Shown: piece by piece, positions 43,286 to 51,993 of the stretch
Layout of the letters: each line of letters opens with the position of its first letter
Numbering within the stretch: the first letter of the stretch is position 1
NCBI GenBank assembly: GCA_036620675.1
Contig: JAZHEE010000004.1
DNA from: Jejubacter sp036620675
GTDB taxonomy: Bacteria; Pseudomonadota; Gammaproteobacteria; Enterobacterales; Enterobacteriaceae
Reading direction: 5' to 3' (one strand)
DNA: 64,000 nucleotides
Translations under genes and position numbers: made by a program
The notes under the pieces: generated by a model
Told to the model about the DNA's origin: nothing
What the model saw: the letters and a program-made list of their open reading frames with translations, nothing else
Databases searched by the model: none

Positions 43286-44646
43286 CAGCGACTTTAACAG
43301 CAGTAGAGACGGTGTCTGATGCCCTGTTTGCGTGTGTCTACCTGTGGGCACATGGGCGGCCGTGTAGCCGCGACGATCTGGAAAAGGCGCTCCACCAGCA
43401 CAAAGACCCCACCACGACTTACGGAAAGCTGGTGGTGAGGCTTAAGCAGCTTCACGGGATGGCATATGAAGATCTGTGCGAAGCCGGATACCTGGACACG
43501 GATACAGAAAAAGCGATATCCGCGCGCCGGAAGGCTCTTGCGGAATTTATTCCCCTGCAGGAGCTGCTGGCTCTGCTTTCAGACGGCAGGCGTGTAAGGC
43601 GGGTTTTCGGTGACGGCGGACAGAGAAAGACCAGGCTACCGCTATCACGCGGCTCTGATGGCTTTGACGCACGTCAGGATTACGTAATGAAGCATGTGCT
43701 CCCGTCTCAGTCACTGTGCAGCATATACGGCCCAAGCGGCTCGTATAAGAGCTTTCTGGCGGTGTCGTGGGCCTGCCATATTGCCACTGGCACGGAATGG
43801 TCAGAAAAGCGTGTAATGCCCGGCGCGGTGCTGTACGTCGTTGGTGAAGGTGGTGTCGGTGTGCCGCGGCGAGTGAAGGCCTGGGAGATAGCGCACAAGA
43901 GGAAGGCGGATAACCTGTATCTGGTTAATCGCCCGGTGTTCCCGGTGCGGCCGCCTGAGGTTAAAGAGGTGATACTTGCTGCGGAGCAGATCGAGGAAGA
44001 GTGTGGGGCACCAGTCAGGCTGGTGGTGATCGATACGCTGGCCCGCTGCTTTGGTGGCAATGACGAGAACGACGCCCGCGACATGGGCGCCTTTATCGAG
44101 GGATGCGACACTATCAAGGAAAAGACCGGCGCGACGGTGCTGGTGGTGCACCACTCCGGGAAGGATGAAGCCAAAGGGGCCAGGGGTTCCAGTTCGTTCC
44201 GTGCCGCCCTTGACGCAGAGTTCAACGTAAAGCGGGAAGGTGAGGGATCGGCGCTGGTGCTGTCATGCACCAAAATGAAGGATGCAGAGGAACTACAGCG
44301 CAAAGCCTATGATCTGCGGTCGGTTGAACTGTACACCGACGAGGACGGCGAAACAGTCTGCTCGCTGGTGGTGCACGATGTGGCCCGGGAAGCAAAGGAG
44401 ATAGATCCGGCGCTGGCGACGGTATCCAACATAAGCGGCAATCACGCCACGCTGTGGAACCTTATACGTAGCCGAACAGGCAATAGTGATCCATGCACAA
44501 GAGCTCTGGTGCGCGACGATATGAAGGCTATGGGTGTTGACGTGAAGAACTTCAGCAGGTGGATAACCAAGCTGGAGCAGGAAGGGCTTATTGCCGTTGA
44601 TGGCGAAAAGCTGACGATAATCTCAAAAAGAAATAGTGAGGAATAA
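43282..44646 (+). CDS. RepA-like AAA/RecA-fold helicase
   Basis: 454-residue ATPase of the plasmid RepA/AAA_25 type. Walker A GPSGSYKS is at residues 150-157, Walker B LVVIDTLA ends at D251, and VLVVHHSGKDEAKGARGSS is the RecA-fold sensor region. The first 130 residues are a separate helical domain, and the last 60 (DDMKAMGVDVKNFSRWI) look like a winged helix. It would act as replicative helicase for the element, next to the iteron cluster. No primase is seen, unlike P4 alpha. GTG start. Confidence 0.82.
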   Translation: MTATLTAVETVSDALFACVYLWAHGRPCSRDDLEKALHQHKDPTTTYGKLVVRLKQLHGMAYEDLCEAGYLDTDTEKAISARRKALAEFIPLQELLALLSDGRRVRRVFGDGGQRKTRLPLSRGSDGFDARQDYVMKHVLPSQSLCSIYGPSGSYKSFLAVSWACHIATGTEWSEKRVMPGAVLYVVGEGGVGVPRRVKAWEIAHKRKADNLYLVNRPVFPVRPPEVKEVILAAEQIEEECGAPVRLVVIDTLARCFGGNDENDARDMGAFIEGCDTIKEKTGATVLVVHHSGKDEAKGARGSSSFRAALDAEFNVKREGEGSALVLSCTKMKDAEELQRKAYDLRSVELYTDEDGETVCSLVVHDVAREAKEIDPALATVSNISGNHATLWNLIRSRTGNSDPCTRALVRDDMKAMGVDVKNFSRWITKLEQEGLIAVDGEKLTIISKRNSEE

Positions 44647-44815
44647 AGCGAGTAATGGCGAGGAGTGAGTGAGCAGGAATGCTATTGCTCCTCACTTTTT
44701 CCCTGTATATGCGACAAAAGTGAGGAATAACCCTTAAAGCCCCGTCATTACTGGCCTGGGAGCATATTTTTAAAAAGGCTGGTGAGTAGCAGGTGAGGAA
44801 AGTAAAAAGTGAGGA
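44635..44815. repeat. Iteron cluster, candidate replication origin
   Basis: AGTGAGGA occurs at 44635, 44719 and 44808, GGTGAGGA at 44792, and an inverted copy TCCTCACT at 44689; further GTGAG units lie between. They surround AT-rich DNA downstream of the RepA-like gene. Repeats of this kind bind initiators or helicases in P4-like and plasmid origins. Confidence 0.55.
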
Positions 44816-44938
44816 GTCGGTGAGTAACTGCCTTCTCTTTTTTATGCCCTTATCATTTCATTAAATGCAATGATATTGATCTGTGTTGCGTTTAGATCAA
44901 CACTGGATGTGAATCTAATCAAGACAGAGGTAAGGAAA

Positions 44939-45142
44939 ATGGCGAAACAAAAAGCAATGTCGGTATACATCGACGATGAAACGGCCCTGGCATTAAACAG
45001 CCTGCGCGAAGAGGTGCGCCAGCGCTTCGACAGTGAGGGGCTTCCGGGTATGGCTCCCACCATTGGCTGGCTGGCGCGTTCCCTGCTGCGTGAAAAGCTG
45101 GGGCTGGCTAATAACAAAAGTGATGCGCCGGGCGCGGTGTAA
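44939..45142 (+). CDS. Small ribbon-helix-helix-like protein
   Basis: 67 residues from ATG 44939, preceded by AGGTAAGGAAA. MSVYIDDETALALNSLRE followed by TIGWLARSLLREKLGL is consistent with a ribbon-helix-helix fold. It opens the structural-gene unit and might regulate capsid expression in the way satellite or phage late regulators do, which is inference. Twelve bases before the capsid gene. Confidence 0.72.
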   Translation: MAKQKAMSVYIDDETALALNSLREEVRQRFDSEGLPGMAPTIGWLARSLLREKLGLANNKSDAPGAV

Positions 45143-45153
45143 GGCGGTAGCTG

Positions 45154-46986
45154 ATGGAAATTTCAGTATATGAGCCCATCGAGGGCACAACGGCCAGGCG
45201 CTTTCGTGATGCCCTGCAATCTGCCCGGGGGCCGGTAACAGTCGCCATAAACAGCGGCGGGGGCAGCGTGACCGATGGTATGGCGATGTTCAACGCCCTG
45301 CGTACCTATAAAGGCCATTCAGTGGCCCGCGTTGATGGTATCGCTGCATCAATGGCGACTATCGTTGCGCTGGGGGCCAGGCGGGTGGCGATGGCCGATA
45401 ACGGCTGGTGGATGGTTCACAACCCATGGGGAATCATGGCCGGTGAAGCTGATGACATGCGCCGCCAGGCTGATGTGATGGAGCAAATCGGCAAAACCAT
45501 GATGGATACCTATGTGGCGAAAACCGGCCTGCCAGAGGCTGATATCAAAGCCATGATGGACGCCGAGACCTGGCTGACGGCGGAAGAAGCGAAAGAGAAA
45601 GGCTTCATTGACGAAATCTATCCGGCAGAAGGGCAGGCTTTTGCGATGGCGCCGGGGTGTGGTCGGTTGGTGGAGAAATTCACCCGGACGCCGGATCAAC
45701 TACGTGAGCAGATGAAGGCGCCAGCCAGCGGGCAGAGCATCGAGCAGCGGGCCGAAACGCTTTTTGCAACGTGGAAAGACCGGCCCTGGGCGGCGGATCT
45801 CAAGGCTGAATTTGTGAAAGGCTCCATCACCGAGGAGCAGGTAAGACAGAAAATTTTGAACAACCTGGCAGAAGGCACCACGCCGAGCGCCGGACCGGGA
45901 GCGGTAAACATGTATACAGGTAACGGGAATATCGTAGGGGATTCGGTAAAGGCGGCGCTGCTGGCGCGTACCGGGCTGGAAAAGGCAGAGAATGACAACC
46001 GCTATAACGGCTATACGCTGCGGGAACTGGCGCGCGCCTCGCTGGTGGATCGTGGTGTGAGCGGCATCCCGGGTAACCCGCTGGGAATGGTCGGAATGGC
46101 CTTTACTCACAGCAGCAGCGACTTCGGTGGCATTCTGGCCGATGTGGCGAATAAGTCATTGCTGAAAGGCTGGGATGAATCTCCTGAGACGTTCCAGCTG
46201 TGGACAAAAAAAGGCACCCTCCCGGATTTCAAGATCGGGCTCCGTGCCGGGCTGGATGGCTTTAAGTCTCTGCGCCAGGTTCGCCCCGGTGCCGAATATA
46301 AGTATGCCACCACGTCAGATCGTAGCGAGCCGATCGCCCTGGCGACTTACGGAGAACTGTTCAGCATTGACCGGCAGGCCATCATCAACGACGACATGAG
46401 CGCGTTAACGTCCGTTCCTCAGAAGATGGGGGCCGCCGCCCGTCGTACAGTCGGTGATTTGGTTTATGCGGTACTGCTGAGCAATCCGAAGATGGGGGAC
46501 GGGACACCTGTTTTTCATGAGAAGCATGGGAACCTTTTAAAGGCGGTGGATCTGTTTATTGACGGGCTAAGCACTGGACGCAGAGCAATGCGAATGCAGA
46601 AGAACGGGGCGGGCTCCGTTCTGAATATTCCGCCGCGATTCCTGCTGGTCCCCGTTGCGCTGGAAGATCGCGCCACTCAACTGATTCGCTCGACTTCGTT
46701 ACCGGATGCACAAAATAGCGGTGTATTTAACCCCTACAACGACGCCCTGACTGTAGTCACTGAAGCCCGTCTTGATGCCGACAGCCTTAAATCCTGGTAC
46801 CTGCTGGCCGGGCAGGGGCAGGACACGATCGAGGTGGCTTATCTCGATGGTATCGATACGCCGTATCTGGAGGAGCAGCAGGGCTTTACTGTGGATGGTG
46901 TGACGTTCAAGGTTCGCATTGATGCCGGCGTGGCACCGTTGGACTGGCGCGGCATGGTGAAGTCTGAGGGTGGGGCTCCGAAATAA
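45154..46986 (+). CDS. ClpP-like prohead protease / major capsid fusion
   Basis: 610 residues. Residues 1-180 are a ClpP-type serine protease: substrate strand NSGGGSVTDG, nucleophile S66 in GIAASMATI, H89 in WMVHNPWG and D136 in MMDAETWL. A linker (about 180-240) is followed by a Mu gpT/HK97-like capsid domain (NRYNGYTLRELARASLVDRG, YGELFSIDRQAIINDD, to the end). Self-cleavage would free capsid subunits. One open frame with intact catalytic residues. No portal or scaffold gene is nearby. Confidence 0.88.
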   Translation: MEISVYEPIEGTTARRFRDALQSARGPVTVAINSGGGSVTDGMAMFNALRTYKGHSVARVDGIAASMATIVALGARRVAMADNGWWMVHNPWGIMAGEADDMRRQADVMEQIGKTMMDTYVAKTGLPEADIKAMMDAETWLTAEEAKEKGFIDEIYPAEGQAFAMAPGCGRLVEKFTRTPDQLREQMKAPASGQSIEQRAETLFATWKDRPWAADLKAEFVKGSITEEQVRQKILNNLAEGTTPSAGPGAVNMYTGNGNIVGDSVKAALLARTGLEKAENDNRYNGYTLRELARASLVDRGVSGIPGNPLGMVGMAFTHSSSDFGGILADVANKSLLKGWDESPETFQLWTKKGTLPDFKIGLRAGLDGFKSLRQVRPGAEYKYATTSDRSEPIALATYGELFSIDRQAIINDDMSALTSVPQKMGAAARRTVGDLVYAVLLSNPKMGDGTPVFHEKHGNLLKAVDLFIDGLSTGRRAMRMQKNGAGSVLNIPPRFLLVPVALEDRATQLIRSTSLPDAQNSGVFNPYNDALTVVTEARLDADSLKSWYLLAGQGQDTIEVAYLDGIDTPYLEEQQGFTVDGVTFKVRIDAGVAPLDWRGMVKSEGGAPK

Positions 46987-47000
46987 TCGGCTTTTGATCT

Positions 47001-47024
47001 GGCGGTCTACGGGCCGCCTTTTTA
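47001..47024 (+). terminator. Short terminator after the capsid gene
   Basis: Stem GGCGG/CCGCC with an 8-nt loop and TTTTTT, 14 bases after the capsid stop and 15 bases before the next start. It could make capsid more abundant than the following protein. Confidence 0.6.
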
Positions 47025-47039
47025 TAGATGAGGACCGGT

Positions 47040-48731
47040 ATGGGTGGTATCAGTCAAAAATTTAGCGCTGTCATTCAGTTTGGCGGCAATCTGGACAGCA
47101 GCTGGACCCGCAGCGCCGACGGCCTGAAAAAAAGCCTGAAGGATGTGGACAAGCAGTCTCAGTCGTTGATCAAAGACCAGAAGAAGCTGGCGGCAGAGCT
47201 GAAGCGGGCGAAGCTGGCCGGTGAGAGCATTACCGAGCTGAGCCGCCGTTACAGCGATGTTTCCCGTGAAATCCGCAAGACCGAAACCGAACAGGAGAGA
47301 CTGAATAAATCTCTGCAGAAAGCCGATCGCCTGAGCCGTTTTAAGGGGACGGGACAGGGACTGTTTCGTCGGGCTGCGGGCGTTGCTGGTCAACTGGGCG
47401 GCATGGTCTCGCCCGGCCTGGCCATCGGCGGCGGCGGTGTGGTTGCTACGGCGCTCGGAACACTGATAGCCCCGGCAGCGACGAATGCGGCGACGGCTGA
47501 ACGCGCCGGGGTGGCGAAAAGCTATGGCGTGGACGTCCCCACTTTTAATGCCTGGGATAACCTGGCGAAACAGTACGGCATGAACGGCGAGAACTTCGGC
47601 GACCTGTATGAGGAATACCTCCATAAGTCCGGGGAGTATAAGCAGAACGGCAAGCAGGGCGGTCTGCAGGATGCTTTCGAAACGCTGGGATTCAAAGCCG
47701 GTGATTTTGCCGGGCTCAGTGACATGGCGCAGTTTAACAAAATCGTTGAGCGGGCGCTGACGCTGAAGGATGAATCAAAAGCCTCGTTTGCGCTGGATTC
47801 CCTGTTTGGCGGTGAAGCCAGCAAGTTGCTGATGCTGCTGAAACAGTCAGGGAAAAGCTACCGTGACCTGATGGATGAACAGCGGCGCTATAACCTGGTG
47901 ACGAAGGAGGGCGCCGACGGTGCGATTAAGGGGAATCTGGCATTCAGTAACCTTCGAACGGTGTTTTCATCGGCGATTGCCGAAATATCGGGGCAACTGG
48001 GTAACGAGCTGGCGCCGGATGTTAAGCGACTGACCGACGATCTGGCGGAGTGGTTTAAGGGAGGCGGCATTAAAAAGATTGTCAACTTCATGAAAAGTGA
48101 CCTTTACCCGGGTGTAGTCAAATTTGCTGATGGTGTTGTTTTGGTCGGTAACGTAGCTCTGGCACTTGCCAAAAAGCTTTCCTGGTTGTTGCCGGATGAA
48201 AGGAGTGACAGGAAGGATGTACTTAAGTCTCTTGCGTTTACCGGTTCAGTAGATATTGCCCGCCAGACGGCAGAGAACAATGGTCAGGCTGAGTGGTTTA
48301 ACCAGCAGATACATTCTGACCCTGCGCTGCCTGAGAAGGTCAGGGATGCTTACACCTCAACCCGCGGCTTTCTGTGGTCCGATGATAAAGAGTACGAAAA
48401 ACGCCTTGATGATCTGTTGGGTGACAATGATTCAGATAAAGGAGGCTTATTCGGGAGCCGTCGGCTAAGCCATAAAATACCCGAACCAGAGCTGACTGAT
48501 GGTTCAGGATTTGGTGATGCCTGGAGCACTCAGATGAAGAGCATGGATTTGTTGGATCGGGATAAACACTCTGTTCAGGTCACAGATAACCGGAAAAACG
48601 ATGTCAGGATTGAGGTTTATGCCGCCCCCGGACAGAGCCCGCAGGATGTTGCCAGTGAAACAGCGAGCAGATTCCGTGACTCTGATATTTTCGGCGGCCA
48701 GAACTCGCTTTACGACCTTCCGGGCCTCTGA
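47040..48731 (+). CDS. Tape-measure-like phage tail protein
   Basis: 563 residues from ATG 47040, six bases after TGAGG; an ATG at 47028 is also in frame. Residues about 15-100 form a lysine-rich coiled coil, then a glycine-rich hydrophobic stretch (SPGLAIGGGGVVATALGTLI) and AERAGVAKSYGVDVPTFNAW, typical of tape-measure proteins; a second hydrophobic zone is near 360-390. By the usual 0.15 nm per residue it would set a tail of roughly 80 nm. No other tail gene is present, so its use is unclear; an internal capsid role is possible. Confidence 0.7.
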   Translation: MGGISQKFSAVIQFGGNLDSSWTRSADGLKKSLKDVDKQSQSLIKDQKKLAAELKRAKLAGESITELSRRYSDVSREIRKTETEQERLNKSLQKADRLSRFKGTGQGLFRRAAGVAGQLGGMVSPGLAIGGGGVVATALGTLIAPAATNAATAERAGVAKSYGVDVPTFNAWDNLAKQYGMNGENFGDLYEEYLHKSGEYKQNGKQGGLQDAFETLGFKAGDFAGLSDMAQFNKIVERALTLKDESKASFALDSLFGGEASKLLMLLKQSGKSYRDLMDEQRRYNLVTKEGADGAIKGNLAFSNLRTVFSSAIAEISGQLGNELAPDVKRLTDDLAEWFKGGGIKKIVNFMKSDLYPGVVKFADGVVLVGNVALALAKKLSWLLPDERSDRKDVLKSLAFTGSVDIARQTAENNGQAEWFNQQIHSDPALPEKVRDAYTSTRGFLWSDDKEYEKRLDDLLGDNDSDKGGLFGSRRLSHKIPEPELTDGSGFGDAWSTQMKSMDLLDRDKHSVQVTDNRKNDVRIEVYAAPGQSPQDVASETASRFRDSDIFGGQNSLYDLPGL

Positions 48732-48733
48732 TT

Positions 48734-48800
48734 TTGCGGGTCCTCCTGGCGATTCTGAGCACCGAGGGGGCCTGGACACGCGGGAAACGGCTAGTTTTTT
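48734..48800 (+). other. Lambda-like cos site
   Basis: TGCGGGTCCTCCTGGCGAT followed 25 bases later by CGCGGGAAACGG parallels the lambda cos region (TGCGGGTCCTTTCCGGCGAT ... CGCGGGTTTTCGC). The 12 bases before CGCGGG, GGGGCCTGGACA (48767-48778), correspond in position to the lambda overhang GGGCGGCGACCT. It lies just after the tape-measure gene and 430 bp from attR. It would let a helper terminase package the element. Exact nick sites are not determined. Confidence 0.65.
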
Positions 48801-48893
48801 GCATTTTATTGGTTTCATCATCATCTGAATAACCACTTGATTTAACAGGTATCAGAAAAATCATGATGATGGTTTGTCCGTTTTTTGTTCGAC

Positions 48894-49091
48894 ATGCGGA
48901 GAGTGGCAGTGATTAAACCTGAAGCGGTACTAATGGAGATGGCACGCCTGCAGGGGCTCGACCTGAACGGGCAGGCTCGCCTGGTTATTCGTACCCGGGT
49001 GGGAAATGCGCTGGCGGCCAGAGAACGGCACCGTAGACGCATGAATGCGGGGCCGTACCAGTGGAAGAAACCGGATAAGCCAAGACGCTAA
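48894..49091 (+). CDS. Small basic protein at the element's right end
   Basis: 65 residues from ATG 48894; GTG 48909 is an alternative. Very basic (RERHRRRMN, WKKPDKPRR), which suggests nucleic-acid binding. No family recognised. It lies between cos and the arm repeat at attR. It may be a real gene or a leftover from recombination. Confidence 0.5.
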   Translation: MRRVAVIKPEAVLMEMARLQGLDLNGQARLVIRTRVGNALAARERHRRRMNAGPYQWKKPDKPRR

Positions 49092-49111
49092 AATACCTGC
49101 TAATACTTCCC

Positions 49112-49133
49112 TGCGGTATCCTATAGGTATCCT
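49112..49133. repeat. Integrase arm-type repeat, right end
   Basis: Identical over 22 bp to the left-end block at 39183-39204 (core GGTATCCTATAGGTATCC) and in the same orientation, 73 bp inside the right att core. Confidence 0.65.
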
Positions 49134-49178
49134 GGAAAAAACTAAGGGCCTGCAATTTCTCGCAAGCCCTTGATTTTT

Positions 49179-49254
49179 TGGTGGCCCCTGTTGGGTTTGA
49201 ACCAACGACCAAGCGATTATGAGTCGCCTGCTCTAACCACTGAGCTAAGGGGCC
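49179..49254 (-). tRNA. ileX: tRNA-Ile2 (anticodon CAU, lysidine-modified)
   Basis: 76 nt with encoded CCA. Acceptor GGCCCCT/AGGGGCC, anticodon loop CTCATAA, T arm GTTGG-TTCAAAC-CCAAC. The CAU anticodon in this tRNA body is converted by TilS to lysidine to read AUA as isoleucine. Same site and almost the same sequence as E. coli ileX, but the T arm differs from the host remnant at attL, so the 3' part was supplied by the integrated element (attR core 49206-49224). Base pairing stays complete, so it should function. Confidence 0.95.
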
Positions 49255-49264
49255 ATGACGGTGG

Positions 49265-49293
49265 ATTATAAAGTAACTCCTTGCGGCAATCCA
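49265..49293 (-). promoter_or_regulatory. ileX promoter
   Basis: On the minus strand TGGATT - 17 bp - TATAAT, with a GC-containing discriminator and the tRNA 5' end 10 bases after the -10. Confidence 0.7.
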
Positions 49294-49374
49294 GCGTTAC
49301 GCAGTGATATGCCGATTTTGTAACCAGCGGATTGCAAAGGCTTTATAATGGACTTTTTTACGTAAGGGAATGCC

Positions 49375-49881
49375 ATGATTGACGATATTCTGGCGCCGGG
49401 GCTGCGGGTGGTGTTTTGCGGCATTAATCCGGGTAAATCATCGGCCCATACCGGGTTTCATTTTGCCCATCCCGGCAACCGCTTCTGGCAGGTGATCCAT
49501 CTGGCGGGCTTTACCGAACGCCTGCTGAAGCCAGAGGAAGAGCGGCATCTGTTGGATACCGGTTGCGGAATTACCATGCTGGTGGCGCGGCCGACGGTGC
49601 GGGCCAGCGAAGTGAGGCGCGACGAGCTGCGAAAAGGCGGCCAGGAGGTGGCGGAAAAGATGAGCCGCTATCAGCCCGGCGCGCTTGCGGTGCTGGGCAA
49701 ACAGGCCTACGCCCAGGCGTTTGGCGTGCGCAATGTACAGTGGGGCAGGCAGCCTCAGGGGGGGGCGGAAACCGAAATTTGGGTACTGCCTAATCCCAGT
49801 GGGCTGAATCGCGCGTCGCTGGATGCGCTGGCGGCGGCGTATCGTGAACTGAATGACGCGCTGAAGGGCAGGGGGCTTTAG
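49375..49881 (+). CDS. mug: G/U mismatch-specific DNA glycosylase
   Basis: Removes uracil and ethenocytosine opposite guanine. 168 residues, the E. coli length. Family motifs GINPGKSSAHTGFHFAHPGN (about 17-36, active-site asparagine in GINPG) and LPNPSGLNR (about 142-150, DNA-intercalating loop) are intact. A TATAAT box lies at 49344-49349 upstream of its start. Divergent from ileX and convergent with rpoD. Confidence 0.97.
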   Translation: MIDDILAPGLRVVFCGINPGKSSAHTGFHFAHPGNRFWQVIHLAGFTERLLKPEEERHLLDTGCGITMLVARPTVRASEVRRDELRKGGQEVAEKMSRYQPGALAVLGKQAYAQAFGVRNVQWGRQPQGGAETEIWVLPNPSGLNRASLDALAAAYRELNDALKGRGL

Positions 49882-49924
49882 TGTCTTCAGGGGGCGGATT
49901 CTGTTGAGTACCTGCGGTTTGATG

Positions 49925-49960
49925 CCCTCACCCCGGCCCTCTCCCACAGGGAGAGGGAGT
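49925..49960. repeat. Palindromic intergenic repeat, copy 1
   Basis: CCCTCACCCCGGCCCTCTCC followed by CACAGGGAGAGGGAG. A near-identical copy in reverse orientation is at 55621-55657. It forms a CTCCC/GGGAG hairpin of the kind found as dispersed intergenic repeats in enterobacteria. Confidence 0.75.
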
Positions 49961-49965
49961 AAAAA

Positions 49966-49989
49966 AAAGCTCCCCGAAGGGAGCCTGTG
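49966..49989 (-). terminator. rpoD terminator
   Basis: GCTCCC..GGGAGC stem with a short loop; on the minus strand it is followed by TTTTTTTT. It lies about 20 bases after the rpoD stop. Confidence 0.85.
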
Positions 49990-50009
49990 ACGTTTTATGC
50001 CGTTGTCAG

Positions 50010-51842
<1,833 letters not shown>

Positions 51843-51993
51843 AAGACGGTATCCACACTGTATATTAGGGTTGGTGTCGGTCGGCGAAACCGCCAACAAT
51901 AACGTATGCGGGCTGATTTGTTTCTCTTGCCGCTGCCCGTCTGCGCGGCTTTCGGGCTCTCCCGATGACATTTCGGCATTTAAGCCGCTCAAA

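Larger units (their letters stand above)
39060..49206. mobile_element. 10.1-kb integrated phage-satellite-like element at ileX
   Basis: Bounded by the 19-bp att core CGACCAAGCGATTATGAGT at both ends. Contents in order: integrase, unknown HTH protein, excisionase-like regulator, structured leader with opposing ribbon-helix-helix gene, Icd-like protein, three small coupled genes, RepA-like ATPase, iteron cluster, ribbon-helix-helix protein, protease-capsid fusion, tape-measure-like protein, lambda-like cos, small basic protein. No terminase, portal, neck, tail tube, baseplate or lysis gene is seen. Size and inventory suit a phage satellite; a decayed prophage is possible. Confidence 0.8.

Noticed and set aside
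43282..44646. P4 alpha-type primase-helicase
   Set aside because: The protein has RepA/RecA-fold motifs but no primase motif and is far shorter than P4 alpha.
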